A stretch of 32,486 nucleotides of DNA from Acrocarpospora phusangensis (GCF_016862995.1 NZ_BOOA01000087.1:1-32486); one strand, 5' to 3'. Shown: positions 7,281-15,773, counted from the stretch's first letter. Numbers and translations: made by a program. Notes: generated by a model from the letters alone, not told the origin.

Positions 7281-8102
7281 ATGACCCGCATGTCTGACCT
7301 GTTCAAGCACCCTGCCCTGCGCGAGATCGCGGATAGCGTCAAGAACGCCGACCTGCGTGCGATCGCGGACCGGCTCAGGAACGCCGACCTGCGCGAGGTC
7401 GCCGACCGGCTCAAGGCCGCCGACCCGCTCCAGATCTCCGACCTGCTGGCGCGCGCGGACGCCCGGCCCCGCGACACCCGCACCACCGCGGCCGTCGCCG
7501 CCGTCGCCGCCGCCACCGTGATCAGCGTGGCCACCCTCGGCGCCGTCACCGCCGTCACCGCGCCCAGCGACACGACCGGCACCTCGGCCGCCATGGGTTC
7601 GCAGACCGCGCACCGGGCCACCGGAACAGCGAAGACCGCCGCCCAGCTGGCGAAGAGCGCCTCGCTCACCAAGACCGCCAAGGCGGCGAAGGCCCTGCAC
7701 CTGGGCAAGACCACCGCGTCCTACTTCTGGGACGACGCCTCCGGCCGCGCCGGCGACACCGGCATGCCCGCCATCGGCAAGCCCATGCAGCGCGGCCTGG
7801 CCGCCAGCCCCAGCTGGCCGCTCGGCACCGAGGGCTACGTGACCTACAAGGGCAAGACCGCCAAGTTCTTCATCGGCGACCGCGGCCCCGGCAAGCCCTC
7901 CGACCACGGCGTCATGCTCGACCTGGACGCCAAGACCTTCGCCGACCTCACCAAGGGCGTGTTCGACCCCGACACCCTGACCGTCAAGGACAACGGCGGC
8001 GCGGGCCACATCCAGATCACGTACAAGATCACCAAGTGGGGCCCCGGGGTCGGCAAGAAGGGCGCTCCCGAGCCCTTCTCCACCGGCGCCTGGAACGACT
8101 GA
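7281..8102 (+). CDS. Membrane-anchored RlpA-like (double-psi beta-barrel) protein
   Basis: The product is about 273 aa from ATG 7281, chosen for GGAAGA 10 nt upstream; ATG 7263 is in frame but has no ribosome site. The N-terminus has three amphipathic 12-residue repeats (ALREIADSVKN, ADLRAIADRLRN, ADLREVADRLKA). A hydrophobic Ala/Val-rich segment of about 26 residues follows, probably a transmembrane anchor with the N-terminus in the cytoplasm, then an Ala/Lys/Thr linker. The C-terminal 120 residues read like an RlpA/DPBB domain (TGMPAIGKPMQRG, ASPSWPLGTEGYVTYKGK, FIGDRGPG, GVMLDLDAKTFADL, GHIQITYKI). RlpA relatives cut or bind peptidoglycan. The long structured leader suggests riboswitch control. 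Confidence 0.8.
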   Translation: MTRMSDLFKHPALREIADSVKNADLRAIADRLRNADLREVADRLKAADPLQISDLLARADARPRDTRTTAAVAAVAAATVISVATLGAVTAVTAPSDTTGTSAAMGSQTAHRATGTAKTAAQLAKSASLTKTAKAAKALHLGKTTASYFWDDASGRAGDTGMPAIGKPMQRGLAASPSWPLGTEGYVTYKGKTAKFFIGDRGPGKPSDHGVMLDLDAKTFADLTKGVFDPDTLTVKDNGGAGHIQITYKITKWGPGVGKKGAPEPFSTGAWND

Positions 8103-8172
8103 GCCCTCCCCCGCCCCGCGTCCGTGTCGATGTGCGACCACCTGCCAAGGACTGCTATCGTTACGGACGCAA

Positions 8173-8246
8173 GCGCCGCTAGCTCAGTTGGTTAGAGCAG
8201 CTGACTCTTAATCAGCGGGTCCGGGGTTCGAGTCCCTGGCGGCGCA
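8173..8246 (+). tRNA. tRNA-Lys (anticodon CTT)
   Basis: A complete 74-nt cloverleaf is visible: acceptor GCGCCGC pairs with GCGGCGC, the D arm is GCTCAGTTGGTTAGAGC, the anticodon stem GCTGA/TCAGC encloses loop CTCTTAA with anticodon CTT, and the T arm contains GGTTCGAGTCC. The discriminator is A, and the 3' CCA is not encoded (ACC follows). A strong terminator begins 6 nt downstream. Confidence 0.97.
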
Positions 8247-8251
8247 CCCTG

Positions 8252-8289
8252 AAAAACCCCAGTTCACAATCTGTGAACTGGGGTTTTTT
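8252..8289 (+). terminator. Intrinsic terminator of tRNA-Lys
   Basis: CCCCAGTTCACA and TGTGAACTGGGG form a perfect 12-bp stem with a 3-nt loop, extended by an A-run pairing with TTTTTT. This is an exceptionally strong rho-independent terminator for a high-GC genome. Confidence 0.95.
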
Positions 8290-8443
8290 GTCGATCAGAG
8301 CGTCAGCACCTTCGTCGAGTTCTTCCGCGAGCTGGGACGTTGAGCGAAGACGACCATGACTACCTGCAGCAGACCCACGGCCTGCCCGGGACCTCGTCAT
8401 CGGCCTGCTCAGTGACCGGGCGTCACGACGATAGTGTGTTCCG

Positions 8444-8902
8444 GTGGCTGATGATCGGGTTGTGGAGGCGTACACCGACGGTGCGTGCCGTGGCAATCCC
8501 GGGCCGGGCGGCTGGGGGGTGCTCCTCCGGTACGGCGAGCACGAGCGGGAGTTCCACGGCGGCGAAGCCGCGACGACGAACAACCGGATGGAGCTCATGG
8601 CCGCGATCATGGCGTTGGAGAAACTCACCCGGCCGTCCGAGGTCCGTCTGCACACCGACAGCACGTACGTGCGGTCCGGCATCACCACCTGGCTGCACGG
8701 GTGGAAGCGCAACGGCTGGCTGACGGCCGCCAAGCAGCCGGTCAAGAACGCCGATCTGTGGCAGCGGCTGGAGTCCGCGGCGCGGCGGCACCGGGTGGAA
8801 TGGCTCTGGGTGCGTGGCCACAGCGGGCATCCGGAGAACGAACGAGCCGACGTGCTGGCCCGTCTCGGCTGCGAGGAAGTGGCCCCCAGCCGCCGAAGAT
8901 AA
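8444..8902 (+). CDS. rnhA: Ribonuclease HI
   Basis: The product is 152 aa, the usual bacterial RNase HI length. It cleaves the RNA strand of RNA-DNA hybrids. All catalytic residues are present: Asp in [17 protein letters not shown] (D11 or D12 depending on start), Glu in NNRMELMAA (E50), Asp in LHTDSTYV (D72), His in [14 protein letters not shown] (H126) and Asp of the same motif (D136). The GTG start at 8444 has no Shine-Dalgarno, but TAGTGT at 8432-8437 could serve as a -10 box 7 nt before it, so translation may be leaderless. Downstream, a GNAT gene starts after a 23-nt gap and may be cotranscribed. Confidence 0.96.
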   Translation: MADDRVVEAYTDGACRGNPGPGGWGVLLRYGEHEREFHGGEAATTNNRMELMAAIMALEKLTRPSEVRLHTDSTYVRSGITTWLHGWKRNGWLTAAKQPVKNADLWQRLESAARRHRVEWLWVRGHSGHPENERADVLARLGCEEVAPSRRR

Positions 8903-8925
8903 TTCGGGACATAAGGTATATGTCC

Positions 8926-9435
8926 ATGCCTGGGAACATCACGATCGTCGATGCGAGGCCGGAGGACGCCGACGCGGTCGGCGAGGTTCACGCTTCCGCG
9001 TGGCTCGCCGCCTACGCCCCCTACTTCGCCCCGGATTTCTTCGCCGCCGCCGTCGAACACCGACGCACCAAGTGGCACACCGTCCTGGCCGGCGGCGCCG
9101 ACACGGTCCTGCTCGCCCGGACGGACGGCCGCGCCGGCGCGTACTCCTACTTCGGGCGGTCCTCGTCCCGTCCCGGGCTCGCCGAGATCTTCGGCTTCTA
9201 CGCGCATCCCGACCTCTGGGGCAGCGGGATCGCCGCCGCGTTGATGACCGCGACCCTGGCCCGGCTCCTGGACGACGGCTTCGGGCAGGTCTCCCTGTGG
9301 ACACTTCGCGACACCGCGCAGTCACGTCGCTTCTACGCCAAGAACGGGTTCATCGAATCCGGCAGGACACAGGGCCACGATTTCGGTGACGGCCATCCCG
9401 TCGAACAGGTCGAGTACGAGCGCAGCCTGCACTGA
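8926..9435 (+). CDS. GNAT family N-acetyltransferase
   Basis: The product is 169 aa. It shows a full GNAT fold: N-terminal RPEDADAVGEVHASAWLAAY, as in RimI/PhnO-like enzymes, the acetyl-CoA loop HPDLWGSGIAAAL (94-106, pattern Q/R-x-x-G-x-G/A with W and S variants), and the C-terminal LRDTAQSRRFYAKNGF (127-142), in which Tyr is the usual general acid. ATG 8926 is preferred because AAGG ends 9 nt upstream; ATG 8920 is the alternative. Immediately follows rnhA. Substrate unknown; protein N-terminal or small-amine acetylation are the family roles. Confidence 0.9.
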   Translation: MPGNITIVDARPEDADAVGEVHASAWLAAYAPYFAPDFFAAAVEHRRTKWHTVLAGGADTVLLARTDGRAGAYSYFGRSSSRPGLAEIFGFYAHPDLWGSGIAAALMTATLARLLDDGFGQVSLWTLRDTAQSRRFYAKNGFIESGRTQGHDFGDGHPVEQVEYERSLH

Positions 9436-9476
9436 TCCTTCGCCCTGTGCGCGCGATTTTGCCCCGGTGTCACACT

Positions 9477-9493
9477 CTGCCGCCAGACGGCAG
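9477..9493. terminator. Weak hairpin between convergent GNAT and SDR genes
   Basis: CTGCCG and CGGCAG form a 6-bp stem with a 5-nt loop about 40 nt after the GNAT stop. It has no U-tract. Supported only by position between convergent genes. Confidence 0.3.
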
Positions 9494-9534
9494 CTTCGGG
9501 ACCGGAGAGGCCGGTGCCGGCGCCGGTCCGCCGG

Positions 9535-10395
9535 TCAACCGGCGGTTCCGGGGGCGGGTACGGCGCGTTCGGCGGCGCGGCTGACCCGCTCCCAGGCGGC
9601 CCAGGTTTCCATCCGCTGCCGGGAGATGTCGAAGGCCAGGTCGTAGACCATGCTGCCGAGCAGCAACCGCAGCGGCGGTTCTTCGCTGTCGACCAGTTTC
9701 AGCAGCGCGTCGGCGGCCAGGCGCGGCTCACTGTCGACCGAGCCCTCGGCCCACTGCTTCGCCAGTTCTGCGCGCAACAGGTCGTACTCCTCCGAAGGCG
9801 ACGTCGTCGTCATACTGGCGTACAGGCTGGTCCAGTAGCCTCCGGGTTGGACGATGGTGAGCTTGACGCCGAACGGCGCGGCCTCCATGGCCAGGGCCTC
9901 GCTCATACCTTCCAGCGCGAATTTGCTCGCGCTGTACATCCCGGTGCTCGGGAAGCCGCCGAGGGCGGCGATGCTGGAGATCTGCACAATGTGACCGGAT
10001 CTCTGGGAACGCAGGTGCGGCAGGACGGCCTGGCAGACCCACATCGCCCCGAAGAGATTGACCTCCAGTTGGGCACGCGCCTCGATCTCGGTGAACTCCT
10101 CGACCATGCCCGAGGACATGGTCCCGGCATTGTTCACCACGATGTCGAGCCGGCCGAAGTGTTCGACGGCGGTGTTCACGGCGGCGAACACCGCGTCGCG
10201 GTCGGTCACGTCCACGACAAGGGTGAGCAGCCGATCTCCGTACCGGTCGTCGAAATCCTGCCGCGCGATGGTCCGGGCGGCGGCGGCCACCTGATCGCCG
10301 CGCTCCAGCGCGGCGATCGCGAACGCCCGGCCCAGTCCGCGGCTGGCTCCGGTGATGAACCAGGTACGGGAAGGGGTGGTAGCAGGGATACGCAT
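9535..10395 (-). CDS. Classical SDR family oxidoreductase
   Basis: The product is 286 aa. It has the Rossmann motif TGASRGLG (15-22), VDVTD (61-65), NNAG (88-91), the catalytic Ser in QISSIAALG (140-141) and the YSASK tyrosine-lysine pair (Y154, K158), so it is catalytically complete. Arg at the end of the glycine motif and Arg41 after strand 2 favour NADP(H). The length and C-terminal extension match the actinobacterial 'SDR family oxidoreductase' group often paired with TetR genes. It diverges from a TetR gene across a 130-bp region with two matching operators, so it is probably induced by the ligand or substrate of that regulator. Confidence 0.93.
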   Translation of the reverse strand: MRIPATTPSRTWFITGASRGLGRAFAIAALERGDQVAAAARTIARQDFDDRYGDRLLTLVVDVTDRDAVFAAVNTAVEHFGRLDIVVNNAGTMSSGMVEEFTEIEARAQLEVNLFGAMWVCQAVLPHLRSQRSGHIVQISSIAALGGFPSTGMYSASKFALEGMSEALAMEAAPFGVKLTIVQPGGYWTSLYASMTTTSPSEEYDLLRAELAKQWAEGSVDSEPRLAADALLKLVDSEEPPLRLLLGSMVYDLAFDISRQRMETWAAWERVSRAAERAVPAPGTAG

Positions 10396-10429
10396 ATGCG
10401 GAACTCCGGTTCTGTTGCGCTACACGAAT

Positions 10430-10446
10430 CGAGACGGTCCGTCTCG
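10430..10446. promoter_or_regulatory. TetR operator 1 (SDR side)
   Basis: CGAGACGGTCCGTCTCG is a 17-bp palindrome, perfect apart from the central base. It lies 35 bp upstream of the SDR start, with a related copy at 10486-10502. The probable ligand is the divergent TetR protein. Confidence 0.75.
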
Positions 10447-10485
10447 TCTTATGGATGGACCGTACCGACTATCTGAACATCAAGT

Positions 10486-10502
10486 CAAGACGAACCGTCT
10501 CG
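10486..10502. promoter_or_regulatory. TetR operator 2 (tetR side)
   Basis: CAAGACGAACCGTCTCG matches operator 1 at 14 of 17 positions and keeps the inverted GACG/CGTC halves. The centres are 56 bp apart. It lies 24 bp before the tetR start, which fits autorepression. Confidence 0.7.
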
Positions 10503-10525
10503 TTTCATTTGCTAGCTTGGACGGC

Positions 10526-11137
10526 ATGACGACGCAGCGCACGTCCCCCTCCAGCACGGCGCGCCGGAACGAGACCTCCCGGCGGGCCATCCTCACCGCG
10601 GCATTCGAACTGGTGCAGGAGGTGGGATACGTCAAGCTGAGCATCGAGGGCATCGCCTCCCGGGCCGGCGTCGGAAAGCAGACGATCTACCGCTGGTGGA
10701 CCTCCAAGGGCGCGGTCCTCTTCGATGCCTTCCTCATGCTCAGCGAGCACCCAGACGGCGGAGGGAGCGCCCTGCCCGACACCGGTGATCTGGAGGCGGA
10801 CCTGAAGGCAGTCCTGCGGGCCACCGTCGCGGAGCTGAACGATCCGCGCTACGACGAGCCGATGCGCGCCCTGAACACCGAGATCACGCATGATCCGGCG
10901 CTTGCCGCTCTCTACTCGGAACGACTGGACGGGCCGATGAGAGAGCTGAAGAAACAACGGCTGCGCAACGCTCAGCAGGCCGGGCAGCTTGCTCAGGACC
11001 TCGATCTCGACGTAGCCGTCGACCTGCTGTGGGGACCGTTGCTCAACCGATGGCTCCAGCGCAGCGGAGCGCTCACGCCCGACTACGCCGACAACATCGT
11101 CGAGACCGCGCTCAACGGTCTGCGCCCACGTCACTGA
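10526..11137 (+). CDS. TetR family regulator of the divergent SDR gene
   Basis: The product is 203 aa. The DNA-binding domain contains RRAILTAAFELVQEVGY, the helix-turn-helix IEGIASRAGVGKQTIYRWW and SKGAVLFDAF; the RWWxxK variant of the recognition-helix exit is common in actinobacterial TetR proteins. The C-terminal domain matches the general TetR_C_11/C_16-like layout (AVLRATVAELNDPRYDEPMRALN; VDLLWGPLLNRWL). ATG 10526 is chosen because upstream readings would cross both operators. TAGCTT at 10513-10518 could be a -10 for a nearly leaderless transcript. The paired palindromes indicate that it represses itself and the SDR gene. Confidence 0.92.
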   Translation: MTTQRTSPSSTARRNETSRRAILTAAFELVQEVGYVKLSIEGIASRAGVGKQTIYRWWTSKGAVLFDAFLMLSEHPDGGGSALPDTGDLEADLKAVLRATVAELNDPRYDEPMRALNTEITHDPALAALYSERLDGPMRELKKQRLRNAQQAGQLAQDLDLDVAVDLLWGPLLNRWLQRSGALTPDYADNIVETALNGLRPRH

Positions 11138-11235
11138 CGATGCCGATCCCCACGGCGCCCGTCGTGGACGGCCTGTCACGGAAGGGGCCGATTCTTGATC
11201 AGCGGACCCGGTTTGGCGTGCTGGCGGGGCGCGCC

Positions 11236-11273
11236 GGAAACCCCGGCCACCAGGTACGCGAGCCGGGGTTTCC
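11236..11273. terminator. Bidirectional terminator between convergent genes
   Basis: GGAAACCCCGGC and GCCGGGGTTTCC form a perfect 12-bp stem with a 14-nt loop between the tetR stop (11137) and the SMP-30 stop (11284). Short T/A runs at the stem base fit use in both directions. Confidence 0.75.
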
Positions 11274-11283
11274 GTCTGCTTTC

Positions 11284-12168
11284 TCAGGCTCCGGGGACGG
11301 CGACCGTGGTGGCGATCATGCGGGCTTCCTGGGCGGCCTTGCGGGGGCCTTCGTGGAAGTCGGGGGCGGCGCAGGCGAACAGGGTCGTGCCGGCGGAGCC
11401 GCCGAGGGCGCAGGCGTAGACCGGGGTGCCCGGCCTGATCTCGTCGGTGATGGTGCCGCCTTCGATCACGCGTACCAGGCGGTCGCCGATGGCGTCGGCG
11501 ATCCAGAGGCCGCCCTTCACGTCCAGGCAGGCGCCGTCGGGGGCGACGCTCAGCTGGGACAGGGCCGGCACGATCTCGCGGTCGGCGGGGAGCGGGCCGA
11601 ACTCGGCCCAGGTACGCCGGTTGACGAGTTCGCCCCCGTCGGTGATGTCGAACGCGGTCACGCGGTTGCCGAAGGTCTCGACCACGACGAGCACGTTGTC
11701 GGGCGTGATGGCGCAGCCGTTGGGGAACCAGAGGTCGTCGGCGACCTGGGTGACCCGGCCGTCGGGGTCCACGCGGTGCAGCGTGGTCGGCTCCAGGGGG
11801 GCGCCCGCCATCAGGTCGAAGCCGAAATTGCCCACGTACGCGCGACCGTGGGCGTCCACGACCATGTCGTTGAGGTGGCCGCCGGCGTGCTCGGTCAGGT
11901 CGGCGTGGACGGAGAGGGATCCGTCCGGCTCGCGCCGGAGGACGCGGCGATCGCGCATGGACACGATCAGCAGCCGTCCGTCGGGCAGCCAGCCCAGGCC
12001 GGAGGGCTGCCCGGGAACGGAGGCCTCCGTACGTCGGTCCGACCCGTCCTCGCGCATGGACGTGACCTGGTAGCTGTAGAAATCCGAGAACCACAGCCGG
12101 CCGTCCCGCCATCGCGGGGCCTCCAGGAAGTGGAAGCCCTCAGCTACGGTGGTCATCTCCGCGGTCAT
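11284..12168 (-). CDS. SMP-30/gluconolactonase family protein
   Basis: The product is 294 aa, a six-bladed beta-propeller of the SMP-30/LRE (gluconolactonase, lactonase) family, which opens lactone rings with a bound divalent metal. Visible family features are the metal Glu in FHFLEAPRW (E16), SGLGWLPDGRLL, the Asn of GHLNDMVVDAHGRAYVGNFG, Asn in LWFPNGCAITPDN and Asp in CLDVKGGLWIAD. The ribosome site AAGGAGG 6 nt upstream is very strong. It is the last gene of the ABC operon; its start lies 29 nt inside the end of the second permease gene. It probably hydrolyses a lactone formed from, or carried by, the imported compound. Confidence 0.92.
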   Translation of the reverse strand: MTAEMTTVAEGFHFLEAPRWRDGRLWFSDFYSYQVTSMREDGSDRRTEASVPGQPSGLGWLPDGRLLIVSMRDRRVLRREPDGSLSVHADLTEHAGGHLNDMVVDAHGRAYVGNFGFDLMAGAPLEPTTLHRVDPDGRVTQVADDLWFPNGCAITPDNVLVVVETFGNRVTAFDITDGGELVNRRTWAEFGPLPADREIVPALSQLSVAPDGACLDVKGGLWIADAIGDRLVRVIEGGTITDEIRPGTPVYACALGGSAGTTLFACAAPDFHEGPRKAAQEARMIATTVAVPGA

Positions 12169-13243
12169 GGTCGTCCTCCTTTTCTTTTGGATGAGCTGCG
12201 CGGCGCGGGTGCTGCCCGGCGGAGGCGGCGGCGCCGCTCGTCCTCACACCGCTTCCCCAGCGACGTGTCGTCATCGCGCGGCCGGCCCTCAGCCGGTCCA
12301 CGGCCTGGTGCAGTCCAGGACTCTCGATGGCGACGATCACGGCGAGCAGGCAGGCGTAGAGGAGCTGGGTGGAGAAGTCGGGCAAAGCGGTGATCGCGAC
12401 GATCTGGGCGAGCAGGGCCACGGACAGGGTCCCGGCCAGCAGGCCCAGCGGAGCGCCACGGCCACCTGTGAGGGACACCCCGCCGAGCAGGGCGGCGACG
12501 GCCGCGAGGATCAACGGCTGGAGTCCCGGGTCCGGGTTGGCCGAGGCGTAGCTGTAGCTGAGCAGGGCGCCGCCCAGCGCCGCCAGGGTCCCCGACACGG
12601 TGAAGATCCCTATTAGCCGCCGGTCGACGCTGACTCCCGCCACACGGCTCGCCCGGCGATCACCGCCGACGGCGCGCAGCTCGCGTCCCAGCTTCGTGAA
12701 GCCCAGGACGACCGCGGCGCCGAGGAAGGCCGCTAACGTCAGCAGACTCCTCGGCGAGAAGACGTCCGCGACCGTCTGATCGACCCAGAGCGTCACGTCG
12801 CTGTTGCGGTACGTCGTGCTCAGCCCTCCGGACATCGTGTACGTCAAACCGAGAAGCGCGATATACGTCGCGAGCGTGACCGGCAGGGACGGAATCCGCA
12901 GCCGCGCGATCAGCCCGCCCTGCATCGCCCCGATCGCGGCCCCGGCGGCCACGGCCACCAGCACACCCAGGAAGGGCGAGCTCTGGCCGGCCTCGACGGC
13001 GAGGATGCCACCCAGCGCGTACGTGCCGACGACCGACAGGTCGAACTCACCGGCGATCATCGTGAGCCCGATGGCTAGGGCAAGAAGCCCCAGCTGCGCG
13101 AAGCCCTGCAAGGCGTTGTAGACGTCGAACGACTCCAGCGGCCTGCCGCTCACCAGCGGGGAACACAGGAACCCGGCCACCACGATCACCAGCGAGACCG
13201 CCGGCAGGAGGCGGTCCGGTTGCGACAGCCGTCCGGATGTCAT
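12140..13243 (-). CDS. Ribose-type (CUT2/BPD_transp_2) ABC transporter permease
   Basis: The product is 367 aa with 8 to 10 hydrophobic segments and the family signatures QLGLLALAIGLTMIAGEFDLSV (shown in part), GALLSYSY and LLGGVSLTGGRGAPLGLLAG, typical of RbsC-like permeases. ATG 13243 is chosen for GAGGAG 6 nt upstream and for the 4-nt ATGA overlap with the upstream permease stop; a 97-codon extension into that gene is a shadow. The last 60 or so residues are polar and Arg/Lys-rich, an unusual tail, and end 29 nt inside the SMP-30 gene. A shorter native C-terminus cannot be shown. Confidence 0.9.
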   Translation of the reverse strand: MTSGRLSQPDRLLPAVSLVIVVAGFLCSPLVSGRPLESFDVYNALQGFAQLGLLALAIGLTMIAGEFDLSVVGTYALGGILAVEAGQSSPFLGVLVAVAAGAAIGAMQGGLIARLRIPSLPVTLATYIALLGLTYTMSGGLSTTYRNSDVTLWVDQTVADVFSPRSLLTLAAFLGAAVVLGFTKLGRELRAVGGDRRASRVAGVSVDRRLIGIFTVSGTLAALGGALLSYSYASANPDPGLQPLILAAVAALLGGVSLTGGRGAPLGLLAGTLSVALLAQIVAITALPDFSTQLLYACLLAVIVAIESPGLHQAVDRLRAGRAMTTRRWGSGVRTSGAAASAGQHPRRAAHPKEKEDDHDRGDDHRS

Positions 13244-14253
13244 CGCCAGCTCCTCGTGGTGCGTACGTGCACGATGACGACGACGGCCAGCACGAGCAGT
13301 CCCTTCGTGAGGATCTGCGCCCCGGTCGGAAAACCCCGCAACAGCAACACGTCGGAGATCGTGGAGATCAGCAACGCGCCGCCCAGGGTACGCAGGGCGG
13401 ATCCGCGCCCGCCGGTGATCGCCGTCCCTCCCACGAGGACCGCCGCGATGGCGTCGAGCGTGAGCGTGCCGCCGAGCGTCACCGTGGCGGACGTGTTGAA
13501 CGACGCCAGAAAGATCCCAGTAAGCGCGATGCACGCCCCGAAGAAGGCCCAGGCCAGGGTGGTCACCCGGCCCACGGGCAACCCCGCCGCGCGCGCCGCC
13601 GCCCGGTTCTCCCCGATCAGGTACATCTGCCTGCCGGCCGTCGTGCGGCTAAGCACCCACTGCGCGAGTACGGCGGTCCCAAGCAGGACGTACACGGCCA
13701 GAGACAGGCCCAGCGGGGTGGCGTTGAGAAGATCGAACGCCTGCGTCTGGGGATAGACGGGGGTTCCGCCGCTGAACCAGGTGGCAATGCCGCCGATCGC
13801 GAATCCGGCCGCGATGGTCAGCACGATCGGGTTGGAGTTCCAGAAACCGATGATCGCGCCCTGTGCCGCGGTGATCGCGACCCCGGCGGCGACAGCGATC
13901 AGCACGGCGGTCCACAGCCCCAGCTGCTGCGTGGCCAGGAACATCATCGCGACGACGGTCGCGGTCTGAGAAACGGCCATCGACACCGCAGACCCGACGA
14001 TCATCACCAGGGTGGCGCCGATGGCCGTGATCCCCACGAACGCGGTCGAAGCGAGGATCGCACGGGCGTTGTCCAAGGTGAGGAACCGTTGCGTCGTCAC
14101 GGCCACCGCGATTAGCGCCAGCAGCGCGACGACGAGAGCCACACCGGACACGGTCGGACGCCATCCGCCGGAAGGATCGGCGAGTTGTTCCGGTTCGGCG
14201 GTGTCGCTGCCGGGCCCGAGCGGCGGTCTCTGTGTGGCACGCGGCATTCTCAT
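13240..14253 (-). CDS. Ribose-type (CUT2) ABC transporter permease
   Basis: The product is 337 aa, the RbsC/YphD-like partner of the permease downstream. It has the conserved FVGITAIGATLVMIVGSAVS-like first pair of helices, the central AARAAGLPVGRVTTLAWAFFG coupling-loop region that contacts the ATPase, and the family motif VLVGGTAITGGRGS. There are about 9 hydrophobic segments. ATG overlaps the ATPase stop by 4 nt (14250-14253); ATG 14247 is an alternative. Two different permeases indicate a heterodimeric channel, as in the autoinducer-2 and rhamnose-type systems. Confidence 0.92.
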   Translation of the reverse strand: MRMPRATQRPPLGPGSDTAEPEQLADPSGGWRPTVSGVALVVALLALIAVAVTTQRFLTLDNARAILASTAFVGITAIGATLVMIVGSAVSMAVSQTATVVAMMFLATQQLGLWTAVLIAVAAGVAITAAQGAIIGFWNSNPIVLTIAAGFAIGGIATWFSGGTPVYPQTQAFDLLNATPLGLSLAVYVLLGTAVLAQWVLSRTTAGRQMYLIGENRAAARAAGLPVGRVTTLAWAFFGACIALTGIFLASFNTSATVTLGGTLTLDAIAAVLVGGTAITGGRGSALRTLGGALLISTISDVLLLRGFPTGAQILTKGLLVLAVVVIVHVRTTRSWR

Positions 14254-15773
14254 GGTGCGTCCACGCCATGAGTCATGTCGCGCATCAAGAGCGCCTCGTC
14301 CACAGCGCCCTCGTACCGGTTCACGACCCGGCCATCCCGCATGGTGACGATCACGTCTCCCAGTTCGAGCAGTTCGTCGAGCTCCGTGGACGCGAAGATG
14401 ACGACGAGTCCGTGGTCGGCCGCTTCGCGGAGCAGGCGGTGGATCTCCGCGCGTCCGCCGACGTCCACGCCGCGGGTGGGCTCGTCCAGCAGGAGCGCCC
14501 AGACGTCACCGCCACCGAGACACCGCCCGACGAAAACCTTCTGCTGGTTCCCCCCACTCAGCGCCAGCACGTCGTCATCGAGCCGCCCCTCCGGCAACCC
14601 GGATTGTTCGGCCAGAGCGAGAGCAGTGCGGCGCTCCAGTCGCGACTGAACGACACCGGCCCGCGCCAACCTGGGCAGGCGGGTCGCGACGAGGTTCCGC
14701 GCGACCGACGTACCAAGAAACAACCCTTCGGACTTCCGGTCGTTGGACACGAAGGCGAGACCGGCCCGCGCAACCCGTACCGGATCGCGGAAGGGAAGCG
14801 GCCGGCCGTGCAGTTCGACGACCCCGGTCGCCTTGGGATGCAACCCGGCGAGGGCGCGCAGCACGTCGGAGGCGCCGCTGCCGAGCTGCCCGGCCAGCGC
14901 GTACACCCGACCGGCCGAAGCGGTGAGGGTGAAGTCCGACAGCCGTCCGGGCACATGCAGGTGCTCGATCCGCAATGCGGGAGCGTGGGCGGGATCCCAC
15001 GCACGCGTGGCCGTCAGCCGACGCGGCGCGGCTCCGAGCATCTGCACGATCAGTTCGTCGACCGTCAGATCCCTCGCCGGAGTCGTGGCCACGCTGCGGC
15101 CATCCCGCAGCACGGTGACCGTGTCACACAGCGCGAGCACCTCGGACAACCGATGCGAGACAAAGATCACCGAACAGCCCAACCCAGCGACCCGCCGGAT
15201 GGCAGAGAACACATGCTCGGTCTCGACATCGCTGAGAGTCGCCGTCGGCTCGTCCAGAATCACCAGCCGAGCCTTCTGGCTCAGCGCCTTCGCGATCTCG
15301 ACCAGCTGACGCTCCCCGATACTGAGCGCCGACAACGGCTGATCCGGACTGATGTGCCCCAGACCCATGTCGTCCAGAATCCGGCGGCAGTCGGCGGCGG
15401 CCCAGCGCCGCCGGTTGACGAAAGGCACGTGGATATCGCCGAGGAGCATGTTCTCCAGCACGGTCAATGCCGGGATCACGCTCAGTTCCTGGTCGACGAG
15501 CGCGACACCCGAACGCTGCGCGGCCTGACGACTCCGGAAATCCACCGCCTCACCACGCAGAACGATCCGCCCGGCGTCCGGCGCCAACTGCCCGGACAAC
15601 AACTTCACCACCGTGCTCTTACCGGCTCCGTTATGCCCGCACAGCGCATGAATCTCCCCGGCCCCGACCGCGAACGACACATCCCGTACCGCGGCCACAC
15701 CGTTGAAGCTCCGCGACAGCCCCTCGACCCACACATCGGCGTCGAGGGGCCCCACGGTCGCCGATCCGCTCAT
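14250..15773 (-). CDS. Sugar-type ABC transporter ATP-binding protein (two NBDs)
   Basis: The product is 507 aa, an RbsA/MglA-type ATPase with two fused nucleotide-binding domains. Domain 1 has Walker A GHNGAGKST (46-54), the signature LSIGERQLVEIAKAL and Walker B LVILDEPTATL. Domain 2 has the degenerate P-loop GQLGSGASDVLRAL that is normal in this family, the signature LSGGNQQKV and Walker B LLLDEPTRGVDVGG. ATG 15773 gives a 4-nt ATGA overlap with the binding-protein stop, matching the other junctions; a GTG four codons upstream is possible. It powers the two permeases encoded downstream. Confidence 0.95.
   Translation of the reverse strand: MSGSATVGPLDADVWVEGLSRSFNGVAAVRDVSFAVGAGEIHALCGHNGAGKSTVVKLLSGQLAPDAGRIVLRGEAVDFRSRQAAQRSGVALVDQELSVIPALTVLENMLLGDIHVPFVNRRRWAAADCRRILDDMGLGHISPDQPLSALSIGERQLVEIAKALSQKARLVILDEPTATLSDVETEHVFSAIRRVAGLGCSVIFVSHRLSEVLALCDTVTVLRDGRSVATTPARDLTVDELIVQMLGAAPRRLTATRAWDPAHAPALRIEHLHVPGRLSDFTLTASAGRVYALAGQLGSGASDVLRALAGLHPKATGVVELHGRPLPFRDPVRVARAGLAFVSNDRKSEGLFLGTSVARNLVATRLPRLARAGVVQSRLERRTALALAEQSGLPEGRLDDDVLALSGGNQQKVFVGRCLGGGDVWALLLDEPTRGVDVGGRAEIHRLLREAADHGLVVIFASTELDELLELGDVIVTMRDGRVVNRYEGAVDEALLMRDMTHGVDAP

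Noticed and set aside
8173-8290. tRNA-Lys 3' end as an integration site
   Set aside because: No repeat of the tRNA 3' end and no integrase gene were seen in the window.
8356-8415. 19-codon open frame between the tRNA terminator and rnhA
   Set aside because: Too short and without conserved features; the purine stretch upstream could arise by chance.
8212-9207. Minus-strand frame ending RRQGLEPRTR and running through the tRNA
   Set aside because: This C-terminus is the usual spurious translation of the T arm of a tRNA; the region carries tRNA-Lys, its terminator and rnhA on the other strand.
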